NCBI RefSeq assembly: GCF_052324685.1
Contig: NC_135218.1
Coordinates: 15,595,858-15,659,857, forward strand
DNA length: 64,000 nt
Direction of reading: 5' to 3'
DNA from: Brachyhypopomus gauderio
Taxonomy: Eukaryota > Chordata > Actinopteri > Gymnotiformes > Hypopomidae
The notes below the pieces were generated by a model. It ran no database searches. It saw nothing but the letters and a program-made list of their open reading frames with translations, and had not been told where the DNA came from. This document shows positions 13,697-34,070 of this stretch, in pieces (position 1 is the stretch's first letter; the number at the start of each line of letters is the position of its first letter). The position numbers and the translations under genes were made by a program.

Positions 13697-14572
13697 GGTT
13701 AATTAGCTAGACACATTTCCCGTTTGGACCACAAAGTAAGCTATAACCATTCATATAAACAACAAAGAAAATGTCCGCAGAATATCCCCCCAAAAAAACA
13801 GGTGAGCAGTGCCGCACTGTGAAGTAGGACACAGCCTGTCCAGAGAGAGACAGATGAAGAAATGAACACCAACCAATGAACGATCACACATTCACTCCCA
13901 GGAATGAGTGACTTCAGGGAATCAAAAACCATATATCCAGTATTGTGCAATCATATTTTAAATATGTCATCAGTTATTGTATACACAGGAATTACAAACC
14001 ATGATTTGGCATTAACAGAATAAAGTATGAATAATGAAAGTGCCGTGAAGCCATCTTTACAGTGCTTAGCTGGGCCTGTAATGATGCCTTATGACAGTCG
14101 GTGCAAAGCTGACCCGCAGGCAACGCTGTAATGTTTCATCAAGCGCCGTGGGTGGTGTGGGGGATTTTGGTGGTGCGGGTGCAGATGGCTGGGGCGTGGG
14201 GTGCTGCACTCCTTACTGCACTCACTTGAACTGCTCACTGTTTCAATTAATAGGTTTTATTTAAAGATCTTGTTCTACATATCTGGTAGTGTGGACACGT
14301 ATTAACATTTAAAAAGTGGAGCATGTTGGGAACCTCTTGATTTGTGAACTGTCTAAGGAACCGTGGTGGTTGTTCACACCTGCATTTGCACCACGCTCCC
14401 TAACGTGCTCATCTCCAGCCATGTTATAAATGGACTGGAAGTGTGTTCATTGACTCAAGAACCTTGACTGCAGTGGGAAGAATATCTAACTACCAAAATG
14501 TAAATGTCACCCTATCAAAATAGCTGAATAATTTCATCATGTGAAAATTTGATTCCATAATGAATGTGTGTT

Positions 14573-14573
<1 letters not shown>

Positions 14574-14659
<86 letters not shown>
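14574..14659. repeat. (GA)n microsatellite
   Basis: About 86 bp of GA broken once by GATAG near 14632. The long Ser/Leu and Glu/Arg frames across it are artefacts of the repeat. Confidence 0.95.
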
Positions 14660-15483
14660 TGTTTCTTAAACCAGACAGGCCTGGTTCTGCACCTATATAG
14701 ATCACTGAGTGAACCAGTAAGTACAGTTCCTGAGTCAGATGCCCCCCCACCCCCCATTAGACCCACATATTCCCAGACCAGCACAAGGCCAAATTATGAA
14801 TGTACAAAGCCTGCCTCAGTGACAGCAAACCGAGGCCATTAAGACCTGTAGTGTGTGTTGGAAAGAACCGAAGTCTCCCCGATGACTGATAGTTCGCACA
14901 TATATTTTCATACTTTCATTTTTTTCAAACAAATCTCAGTCTTAACCTAAACAGATTATAAAGGTTAGATATTTACGAGCTCACACAAGAGTGTGACACA
15001 CACAAAGATCCGACTGTGGGCAGCAAAAGATCTGCCGGTCTTCATGCACCGAGGGGTTACTTAAGCACTTAATACAAGGCAAACAGGCTTTAGAGCTTTA
15101 CTCGCAGACACATTTACAGCTGAATTTAAAAAGCCATGTTTCATCATGTCTCCTGGAGGAGTGAAATGTAGCACAGGCCAAAGAAGAGGCTTTTCTGACA
15201 AGTACTGGCAGTCCATTTCTTCCTCTATCTGTAGAATATTTTATGGCGTAGTGATGAATCTTAGTTTCAGCATTGTTCCAGCAGAGACCAAAATGCTCAA
15301 ATACTTTGATCCAGTTGCCTCTACTGTCATTCCCAAAGCACAACAAGAGGTAATTTGTGAATCTTAGAACTTTATGTAAGCTTTATGTATGTTGTGTTTG
15401 GAAAAAATCGCTTTTTTTACATTTATGTAATAAGCTGTGTGACAGTATACCAGACCCTCCACCTGAGGGACACGCCCACTGCC

Positions 15484-15536
15484 ACACACACACACGCGCG
15501 CGCACACACACGCACACACACGCACACGCACACACA
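15484..15536. repeat. (CA)n/(CG)n microsatellite
   Basis: Alternating CA with an interior CGCGCGCG stretch, a purine-pyrimidine run of Z-DNA type. The flanks 15440-15860 look like a transposon-derived AT-rich tail (ending near AATAAAGGAAC at 15780-15790), but I could not define its ends. Confidence 0.75.
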
Positions 15537-17823
15537 GCTCCTTCTCCTGAACATTGAGCACCTGTGCCTGGTTATCCCCTTTTGTTTTGTCCTCTATTCA
15601 AAACCCACAGGTACTCTCTTCTGGTGCTGATTACTGCTAGTCTGTGCCTCATTATGGACCGAGTCCATTTCTCTCTCCTGCGTCTGCACACCTTGAGTAT
15701 TTACTGACAGCACATTTCGTTTTTTGTTTAAGTGCTTCCTAGCCAGCCCTGTGCTGTGGCCCTTATTACTGAACATGAAGAATAAAGGAACTGCTATGGT
15801 GTGCTTGTGTCTCACATCCTGGCTCTCAGAGTCACAAGGTGTTGTAATGCACTGTAACATCAATATATTCTAATATAAAACTGAGGTAAGTAGGCACACT
15901 GTATAAAGAAACAAAAGTTCTGACATTTTTAGTCTGGTCTGATCAATCAGGAAGATATTTTTGGAATTTGCGTGAATATCATTTCAACAATGAAAACAAT
16001 GAAAATTTTATTTCCAACACCATACAAAGATAATAAGTTATCCAAAAGAACAGGATATGATGTGTGGTGATATTCTAATACATGAGATTCATAATACTCC
16101 CCAAGCTGGATAATGACAGTCATCAGATGCAACATCTGCCAATTTTCTACATCACAATTCCAAACACACGAACACTAGAAAACAGTTTGATGAAGACAGG
16201 TTACGCTAAGCAGACACCATGCAGGAGGCTAGCAGCCAAGGGCAGAACACCCGGCTGCCTCTAGAACAGCATATCCTCATTGGGAGAGGTCTACACGGTG
16301 TCATTAATCAAACGATTAAAAACTGTTTTAGTATCTATCAATGTCCTCGTGTTGTCTGCACTGTGGATGTCAGGCTGAATCTCCCTCTAGCTCGTCTACA
16401 AACTTAGTAAGAAAAAGTGAGACGCGGGGCAAATTTTATTTTTAAGCCTGACACCAGTAATATACAGATCTTCACATTGGAATAAATAACATCTACAGAA
16501 AATTATTTTGAACTTCATGATTAATATACAGTTTTGTTGTCCTAGTTTGAGCCAACAGCATGATAAAGAGAAAACAAAGGGGAAAAAGATGGATTATAAG
16601 GCTTACAAGGGTTTACCATATATTGTATACATGGTTGAGTGAGCATTCCTGCTGTATCTACAAAGGCTTTTTAAGACGGAGGTCTGGATGCTTGAACAAC
16701 TCCACCATGCATTTCAAGACCAGATTAAACCGTGGAGTGTGACTGGGACTCAGAGTAGAATCCAGTCTCACGGGACCTTTTTTTGTGAGGTAAAGTGCCT
16801 TTAGTGTCAACATTCTGCCCTACTGAACTCTGCAATGAAACGGTTCCACCCCCATGATTTATGGCCTCCCAACTATTATTAAACCTCCAGACTGGATTAC
16901 TGAAAAGGTCTGTTTCTATTTCGCCCACCGATCTCATCAGGAGATGTGGCCTTGTCAAAATCGCTCTCTCTGCCATCATAAAACCTCGTCTGAAATGTTC
17001 AGCATTTCGGTGGGAAAAAATTCCTTATATTTACAAAGGTCAGCACTCTGCCTACCAACGAGAAGACTCATCCATCAAACAGGAGATCATAATTTATGCT
17101 CCAACACAAAATGCAGCCCATATCAGCAGCAAAATGGAAATCTCCCTATCAGAGCGAAGAGACAGACAGAAAGGAGACTATCTTCTGAAGAAATCTGTCT
17201 AACCTCTGGACTATGCTGACCTTGTCTGTGTGCACTCCTGCCCATTGTAGGTGTTATACAGGAAAAGGGAAACTACTTAAATTATCTTCTGACAGCCCAA
17301 AGGTAGAGGAAAGTACCTCACATACAGATGATATGCGATATGGATATCGTTAAACTATTTCAAAATTGTAAAAAAGTCTAAAGCAATTGCTTTATTTACA
17401 ATGGATGGCTGATTTTGTATAGGTGACGGTGTAGACTGCTTTCTTTGAGTTCTCAGTTTCAGTCTGAGAAACCTTATGCGTTTTGCATCCAAGCTCTTCA
17501 TGTGAGCTGTGTCAGGTGTGCTACAGAAAAAAAAAGATTTAGTGTCTTGGCTCTCACAATGTACTATTTTAATACAGGACAAAAAAGTACTTTAGCTGTT
17601 TTGTAAATTATCACTCTCCTATTTGTTAAATAATTCCAGCTTCAAATCGCTAAAAGGTGCACAAGGGCTCATCCCATTAGAAAGGCTTTAGAAAATGTAT
17701 CTGATTAATCTTCATTAATCTTTCATTAAAATATATTTGTAACAATTTTTCTAACTCGCGCAAGTTGTTAAAAGCATTATATTTAACCCTAAATACAATA
17801 GCAACAGACAAAGAAACAAAGAA

Positions 17824-17871
17824 AACTGCGAACAAATTATATATAGGCCTATATATAATTTGTTCGCAGTT
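17824..17871. repeat. Perfect 48-bp palindrome
   Basis: The left half begins AACTGCGAACAAATT and ends ATATAGG; the right half is its exact reverse complement with no spacer, meeting at AGGCCT. A second imperfect hairpin follows at about 17884-17921, with arms GTGCGTGTGTGTAT and ATACACGCACACGCAC. It could be a fold-back element or a cruciform-forming site. No coding content. Confidence 0.9.
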
Positions 17872-18502
17872 ATATATATATAATGTGCGTGTGTGTATAA
17901 TATATGATACACGCACACGCACAAGTTCCTTAAAAACACACACAGAGGCTAAGAATATTTATTACAGTGTTCAGTGTTCCACTGTTTACCTTCTTGGGCC
18001 AACACTTAACTCTTTTTAGTCAGACATTAAGTGTTTTTGTTGCTGTTAACCTTCCATTTAGCTTTTAAGTTAACCTTTTAGTTAATGTACTTAACGGGAT
18101 TTTGCTCTGCATAATTAGGTGCTATCTTACACCAAGTTGTCTTTCTAACGCAAATGAGGCACTCCTGCCCTCACAAAGCAGCCCCAGCTGGGAGGCTGAG
18201 AGGGACACACACTCCTCACTGCACTTCTCGGCTCCTATTGTCACTCTGTGAAGAGGTCAAATCAATATGTGCTCAGATTTAAATGATCCTCCGACCCGCG
18301 GAATCAATAAAGCTCCATCTAAATACCTCCAAGCCCCTATGAACCTGCGGTCGTGCGAGGATTTAGAAGAGGGACAGAGAGACCAATATTCATGAACCAT
18401 GAGCTCATGTGCGGTATTTTATGAATAATTTAACTTTAGCAGCTGTAGTTACACTATGACTAGTTCAAGAAGAAGTGTGTGGAGAAGTTAGATGGCCCCT
18501 AC

Positions 18503-18629
18503 CTGTAGCTTTGTGCAACATGTAGCAGCCGACCAGGAGCACGATGGAGCGGAGAAGCTCGCGTTGACACCTTTGTGAAGCCCGTTTAACGGGGGTCCAC
18601 GCCTGACACGTCCCGCGTCCTGATGACAT
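18503..18629 (-). CDS. ror1: Probable ror1 coding exon 1 (signal-peptide exon)
   Basis: The exon encodes 42 residues plus one base, starting MSSGRGTCQAW. A basic stretch (VKRASQRCQRELLR) is followed by a hydrophobic core (SIVLLVGCYML), as in a secretory signal with a long n-region. An in-frame TAA lies two codons upstream (18633-18635), fixing the ATG. The exon ends ACAG|GTAGGGG, phase 1. ROR1 is a single-pass Wnt5a receptor of the receptor tyrosine kinase-like orphan family (Ig, Frizzled, kringle, transmembrane, kinase). None of those domains lies in the window. The call rests on position and strand (in human, ROR1 follows PGM1 in the same direction) plus the signal peptide; the peptide alone is not diagnostic. 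Another secreted or membrane gene is possible. Confidence 0.6.
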
Positions 18630-18635
18630 CTTTTA

Positions 18636-18830
18636 CATCCACTGTAAATATCGCAGCTTATGACTGGAACACGCAGCAGTGGTGCAGATTCTTCCCGCTG
18701 TCCCCGTGGTTCACGCACGTTCAATGTCCTAAACAGGAGGATCTCGCCTGATCTCTCCCCCTTTTACTCTCTCCTACTTCCAGACCGACTCTCCCCCCTC
18801 GTTGCTCCGCTCTCTCACACAACCTAAACC
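18636..18830 (-). promoter_or_regulatory. Probable ror1 5' UTR and promoter region
   Basis: Upstream of the ATG the sequence becomes GC-richer with several CpGs (18480-18730), then has pyrimidine-rich tracts (CTCTCCTACTTCC, CTCTCCCCCCTCG). This fits a TATA-less CpG promoter for the minus-strand gene. No start site can be read directly. Confidence 0.4.
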
Positions 18831-21800
18831 CACACACACACACTCACATCTACTTCTGAGCCCCCAAGCAGAGGCCATGTGTTCCCGACGAGTGTTTGTG
18901 GCGCCCCCTGCTGCTGGAAATCGACAGAGTCCATAAGCTCTATATTATTCTTCAGACGTTACACCGTTAATATTATTTATAATATATTCATCTCGTCTGC
19001 TGCCGTCCACGTTCACCCTTCATATGGTGATTTATGTGGGTACCGAAATGCTTAGTGAAGTGAGGAAGTTCACTTTTTAAGAGGTCACAGCATGGATATG
19101 GATAAAAAGTTAACAAAGTGAACTACTGAAAATTTTACAAATATTTAAAATTCGCCTTTTGCTTCCTTTTAAATACTAGAAAAAAAACTACATTGTTCAA
19201 TTTCAACATTGTACATATGCATTGCTTCCAAATGCTTACTTCCATAAAATATATAAAACACAAAAACTTCAACATTAAACTTCATTGTTACACATTGTTC
19301 ATTGTTGTTTGTTAGTTTGTAACTTCGAAGTGATCGTCAACTAAATTAATCATTTTACACTTGATTTGTGTAATAGCAAATTGTTCATATTGTATGTTGC
19401 ATCGTAGAAGCTTGATATGTTGGCACAGCAGCTGATATTTGAAGCACGCCTTGCTCCTACACTTCCTGGTGACTCCGTTGTCTTGTATGTGCATAATAAG
19501 TGGACCCTTACAGCCTGTAGCCATTCTGCCTTGTACAATTTGTCAGCCTGCTTTATTCATCCCTGGTTGATTTCTGATCAGAACAAGATGGCTGCTGACT
19601 GATATTATTTGGGTGGTGGGCTGTTCTCAACTCAGCAGTGCCAATAAAGCAGTACAAATGTATCATGCAAAGCAGAATGAAGGAATTTGTGCCTGTGGCT
19701 CTGATAGACTGAGAGGGATCTTCCACAGCCAGTAACCAATATACTGTACATGTATTATTAATAAAGAAAAAAGCTCTTCAGGCTGAACACATTTCAAATA
19801 TGGCAAATATATTTTAATGAATTCTGAAGTTGGGTGTGTTCAAGGTACATATTCTAGTATACTGACGTCTTGGAATAATATCTCAATATCACATTATAAG
19901 CATTATAGGCCTACAATATTATATTATATACATTTTGTATATGGCACAAACGTAATAACTAAACAATTCCAATCAGGGTAATTGTAAATATATTACAGTT
20001 GTCCACAAATGTAACCTCTCCATTAATGTTTTTTATGTCAGAACTAACAGAAACATGGAAAATACATTTTTACCGCAGTACAAATATAACCACAACTTTT
20101 AAATTAGACAGCGTACATTAAATGTAGAGGAACCAGAGGCATCTTTAAACTGACAGTAATGTTGACGTATTCTCACTCACAAGCAGATGTTCTGTATTAC
20201 ATCATCCAGATCAAGATTTATGTAATTAAAATTAAAGGAAACACAAGTGGTTTGGCAGGTGAGGTGTATCAATCTCATAAAACTCAATGTACCTGCAAAT
20301 GTATTTACGTTTGGTTGTTTGTTAGTTGGTGAGGGTTGTTCTTGCATTTAGTTGGATGTGGAGAGAAATTTGCTCTGTTATCTATGTTCAGATTACCTTA
20401 TTATTAGTAGCACCTTAGTTAAATTGTGGACAGATTATTAACTTTTGATTAAACAATGTTTAATGATTGTTAATTAAGTGAGTGCATTCAGTAGAACAAA
20501 ACAAAGTCTGTTTTCTCACTTACAGAATCTTTAGCAAGTGGAGAAGGTTTACAAACAACGGATGAGTGACATAAGGCAAAAATGACAACAAAGAAAATAT
20601 CAATAACCTTCAAGAACTTTAATTTATTCACTCATCAAATTTACTACTGTTTAACACGAGTGTATGGATGGAAAAACACTGAAGAATATGACAATTCAAA
20701 ATGTCAGGTGGCCTGATCTACCACACCTGCAAATCTTTACACTCCATCAGTTTGTGCACCTTGCTAAAATAAACCAAACCACAGAAGCCTCCCCACAGCA
20801 GATTATTTATGTGTATTTAAAGCTAAAGACATCTTCATATTTGTGATAGCACACTCCCGTTTCCACTTTAAACAGTGCAGGACCATGGGGACTGGCAGAG
20901 AATGGTAGCAATTTACAAGCTTGGGGTCTCGCATCCTGCCCTGTTTCTGTTCATTTGTGTCATGTCGACAGCAGAGGAGAGGGGTCTGAGCCTTTGCCTT
21001 TTGAAGTGATGGACTGTGCTTGCTCTGTGAACCCAGAGTTCATCTCTCATTTCCTCTGCGCCGTCAGCCCATGGACACATGCTAACGTTAGCCTGCGATC
21101 AAAGCCAGACCTCGTGATGTGCCCCAGCAGCCTCTGATATCACGTGAAGGAAGGCCAGACAGGGGCAGCTGGGCGTGGTGCTGAGTGAGAGGGAGCCCTG
21201 TGCACGTGCGCGCTGCTGGCGGTGCTCGGTGAGCTGCGAGGCGGAAGAGCGCGAGCACACTTGGAAGTGTTGATGAATGAAGTAGTGGATGAATAAGTGT
21301 ACGCACTGTAGCCAAGACTGAAGGTACAGTAGAAGCATTCTAGAATAGAAGGATGCGTTTTTGTTTATTGTTTTGTTTTATCAACGAATGTTAAACAATA
21401 GGAGAGACAGAGAAGGAGAGTGTCAAAGAGAGGGGGGGGGGGTAGATGTGTTGCTGCTATTTAAGTGGTAATCATTTAAAAATAACAAGACATTGAAGAA
21501 AATCACTTCATGATTCATGTGATTTAGAATTTATACTTTAGGCTTTCGAGTAATTCAGGTCTGATTGAAACAGAACAGAATCCAGCACCTTTTTTCAGCC
21601 TGATTGCGTCTAATATTAAACATTTGGAAGCTATTATCTGCTGGGCAACAAAGGGGGTGAAGTATTCACAACATAAGGCTATTTTTCTATATTTTTCTTT
21701 CTGATGTCTATCTCTTTTATTTTCCCTAAGCAAAATAACATTATTGAAGTCCCAGCCATCCACAGAAATCACATAATTGTAACGAGGAGGGAGAGCCATG

Positions 21801-24800
21801 CAGGTTTCTTTGAAGAGCCATCCGCCTTTGACCACACACCTCCACAATTCATCCCAGTGCTTCTCAGTGCTGGAGCACGAAACCTTCTGTTCTGCACCAC
21901 TGACGGTAGTTTCAATATCTACCCATTCTCCTGGATTTATAATTATAAGAACTGAGCTTCTGCTGGAAGCATTAGCAAGGTGCTGAGTCTTATGCAGGCC
22001 AACAGAGTTGAATACTAAGAAAAAAAATTACACCATTTTAACTTGGGTTCTACCTACATTTTGTTATATGCTTGACATTCAGATTTTCACATGCCTCGTT
22101 TCAGTCACCAATGTCACCAACAGGCCAGCAAGCATGGCTGGTACAGACGGTGTCTTCACGTGTGTGCGGCATAATGGTGTCCAGTTTTTTGTCCTTTTAC
22201 TATAAACACAAACACTACGCTGTTAACCCTGAACACGACCAGCAACTCAGTTGTGCTATTCATTGTACATAAATGCAAGAGAGTGGAAGAAGGAAGACGT
22301 GTTATTTGTAGTCTTGGGTGGTCCCTTTCGAAGGTTAGCCACTCACTAAGCCTCTAATAACAGTTGTGTTTAAAATGGACAGTGGGACATGTTTGATCAC
22401 GCTAAAAGAGCAGGTCAGAATTACCCGTGAGCGAGGCAATGTCCATTAAGAAAATGGGCTAAGCTGACATGTCTGGTAAGTGTAAGTGTGTTTGCGTGTA
22501 AAACAGGGCCTCAGCGAAAACAGGAGAAGGAACACACAGAGCACACAGTAGGATCATGTTCCTGGCTTTATTTGGCTTGGCTTCAGTATGTGATAGTGCA
22601 GCTTAATTAGATTCATCTTTACCCACATGACCCTTTGCCATTTTATTTTATATTTTTTGTTCCACATCCCATACGGAGCGAACTTACATAGCTTATACTA
22701 GAATAGCAAAACATGTACTGCTGTGATATACTCATGGTTTCTTTCTCCATCTCTGGTCTGAGCGACTTTTATAATGTTTATAATGAAACCTGTATTCTTC
22801 TGCACAAAGTTGCTTGTGTGTACGTCACATTAATTAAACATCCTGCATGACCAATCTTTTATGTTTTATTGTGTGTGAAGAGAAACTTGAAATTGAAATT
22901 TGAAATCAGTTAAAATTTATGTTAAATTTGCCAGCAGGTTCATATTTGTTCATGATTAAAGCTTAACACCGGTGTGTGTGTGATTGGTTGTCTGTGAATT
23001 GTACCTGTGTTAAATTGTAAAGCGCCTTGGGAATTTGGAAAGGCGCTATATAAATCGAACATACATTCATTCATTCATTCATTCATTAACAGCAATTCTT
23101 CACAAAATAATCTTTATTAGCTGGCTTGATTTAAAATTATAATGATTTCAATTACAAAATCGCATACATGTCCATGGCTTGGTGAGAAAACATTACTCCA
23201 GAAGATCTCTAGACTTTGATTTTCATTCTCTACGGCATGCAGAGACACAAGCACACAAACAGGTCACAGCCAAAGAGGCCAAGGGGAATGCAGGTCTGGC
23301 TGCACTTCTCAGAATGAGATGATAACGGAGCCAGATGTTTTAAATTGGTAACTGGCAAGTCAAGTAATGCATCAGACCTAATGAAACATATGATTGCATG
23401 CTAGCCTGAGGATGACCCGTGTACAGCATGGTGTACTGGAGCTATTATTACTTGCAATGCACCACTCACATGTAGAATCATACGCCTGTGGTTTGGTAAA
23501 GGCTTATTTTCAATTGTACTAGTCGTTCATGTTTTTTTTTTATGTCCGTTGGAATGTCAAAACCTGTTGCATCTACAGTTTGCTTTTGTAGGTCTGCAGT
23601 TTTTGTTGCTTTGTGTCATGTCTACATTCACCAGAACACAATAGTCTGCGCAGAGATATTGAACTTCCAGAAACCGGAGATGAAAGTGAGAATCTAACAA
23701 ACTATTTCTTGCTGATATGCGCCTGTCGAGGTCTGACGGGCGGAGAGAAGCTGTCCACCTAGCAAAAGGAAAGAAATTAACCTCGAAACATATGAGGCCT
23801 ATGACCAAAACCACCACCGCTACTGCCATTACCTGACGTAATGACGGCCAATCAAAATAAAGCCTGCATGCGATTAGTGTCTGAGCTGTGGAACACTTTA
23901 TGTGTCAAACTGAGTTGGGCTAGTGAGCCTGAACAATGCAGAGTCCTATGAAGACGAAAATGTCCCGGTCTTTAATTTACCCCAAATACTGCCAAAACCA
24001 GTTCCCTTTAATGGGCGCCTCAATAGGTAACCATTTACAGGCCTCGGACTCCAGGTAATGCTAAAGATGAGGTCATGGTTACCATGGAGAAATTGCCTGA
24101 TGGCACTATTTGGGCAGGTACTGGCATGACTGCAGAAGAATGAAGGGTTAAATCTGTGGGGGACGTGCCTGTCAGGTTTCTTTAAGAGTAAATGCACGTC
24201 AGATTAACTGTCGAAAGAGCTGAACACCACCCCAGGCTGATATGGACAAGCACATATAATATGCTCTATTACATTTGATATTATGACTATTTTAAGATAT
24301 AATTCAATTCATTTTGGTAAGGAGCAGGAATACAGCTAAAATCGGAGCTTTTGTTGAGTCACAAGCAGAACACAAGGTTTCTCCCCCGTGCATATTCCTG
24401 ATTTCTCTGGTTGTGGTTTCAGAAAAACCATCAAAGTTGGCCAGCAAAGGGGATCATGCTGGTTGACTTGTGGATTCTTCTTTCAATGGAAGGTTTTATT
24501 ACACAGGCATCTCATTTCACCACTATATGCACGTCGGTAAAATGTTCCGAGAGGTGATTAGTTGAATTCAACATCTCTGTGGTGTCTGGTATGATGTGTC
24601 ATGTAAGAATCTTCCTTGATCAAAGAATGACACAAATTCACAATTACATGATGCATAGCTCAATATGAGAAAGCCATTTATTTATTTATGTAGTTATTAA
24701 TGTATTTATTTTTCAGATTAATGTAAATTTTTACATGGTCTAGACTGACAGACAGTGGAAACAGCAGAGTCCTATATACGTATATGTATTCATTTCTTTC

Positions 24801-25324
24801 AGTAAGAGGACTGACTATAATTTTTCAGCATCAAGATGGACAGTTACAATGGACAGATGGACAGTCTATTTTTTTAGTCATTTCTAGTCCTGGCTTCCAC
24901 AATTTTTATCTGACTTTCACCTAGTGACTGGTGTCCTGTAAGAATCCTAATCCTAATCCCAATCCTATTTACGAATCTCAGTACTCCCATTGCAAACATG
25001 TGTACCAAATGTAGTTTACAGTTCCCTCACATCTCTCTCAGTTCATCGTAAGACTGGGGACATCACTTTGGTGAACACGAGTGCTGGAAAAGTGGCCAAA
25101 GCATTACTCATTACACCGTTGTTAACAAAATCATTGTAGAAAGAACTCAGAAAATAAAAAAGGTTTTTCCAAAAATTTAACAGGCAGTGTAGGCCTACGT
25201 GTACAATAAATGTCCACACACAGAGACAAATTAATGTAGGGGGTGCTAATGTAATTATCCACAGAGAAAACATTTTCTTGTTAAAAGAAAAAAAAAACAC
25301 CCCAGAAAGAAAAGAAAAAGGTAT
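18831..25324. other. Intergenic region between the ror1 promoter and the pgm1 3' end
   Basis: No supported gene. It is AT-rich, with one L2-like tail (22981-23087), an impure TTTA/TTAT tract (about 24676-24715) and short variant AATCCTAATCC repeats (about 24945-24970). Open frames of up to about 150 codons (for example 25043-25495 minus) are low-complexity and unrecognised. Confidence 0.6.
22981..23087 (+). mobile_element. L2-like retroposon 3' tail with (ATTC)n
   Basis: Shows the tail pattern TTGTAAAGCGCCTTGGGAAT then AAAGGCGCTATATAAATC, followed by (ATTC)n at 23065-23087. This motif is characteristic of 3' ends of fish L2-clade LINEs and SINEs that borrow their tail. The hairpin-forming GCGCCTT/AAGGCGC pair is visible. 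Only the tail is present, so it is a 5'-truncated copy. Confidence 0.75.
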
Positions 25325-25604
25325 CGGAGGTGTCTTTAATAGTGACTTTATTATTTTCAAACATCTATGCACCATCACAAGCTGCATATTGAATTGGTCG
25401 AACACGATTTCATGAACTGAGATATGAATAGGCTTTCTGTTGAAACTGGAACACACCAAGTGTGAAATGAAGTATGTTGGGTATTCATGAACCAAATGTG
25501 CTGGCAGTGGACACAGTGTACGCGCCAGGCGCCGAGAACAGAGCGGGACTCTGAGGGAACTGAAGTGAGAGCTGGACTCGTGCGCCGAGTGGCCTTGGAG
25601 GTCA
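25325..25604 (-). terminator. pgm1: pgm1 3' UTR and poly(A) signal
   Basis: Downstream of the stop codon on the minus strand, the first canonical AATAAA is at 25352-25347 (TTTATT on the plus strand). Cleavage is expected near 25325-25335, giving a 3' UTR of roughly 270 nt. Confidence 0.6.

Positions 25605-34070
<8,466 letters not shown>

Larger units (their letters stand above)
1..18502 (-). other. ror1: Probable ror1 intron 1 (partial, runs off the left edge)
   Basis: No exon of a known protein was found in this 18.5 kb on either strand. In particular nothing resembles the Ig, Frizzled, kringle or kinase parts of ROR1. It lies downstream (minus strand) of a signal-peptide exon with a good GT donor at 18502, and ROR1 genes have very long first introns, so I read it as intron 1. 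The content is AT-rich unique sequence with micro- and minisatellites, transposon scraps and a few GC-richer stretches (about 5610-5820, 7860-8510, 18180-18440). Open frames here, the longest being 180 codons at 7970-8512 minus, have no recognisable family features and are treated as chance. Confidence 0.55.

Noticed and set aside
14490..14842. Ser/Leu-rich and Glu/Arg-rich frames
   Set aside because: Direct translation of the (GA)n microsatellite.
25043..25495. 150-codon frame over the pgm1 3' UTR
   Set aside because: It overlaps the pgm1 3' UTR and poly(A) signal, with Phe/Leu/Ser-rich low-complexity sequence and no homology seen.
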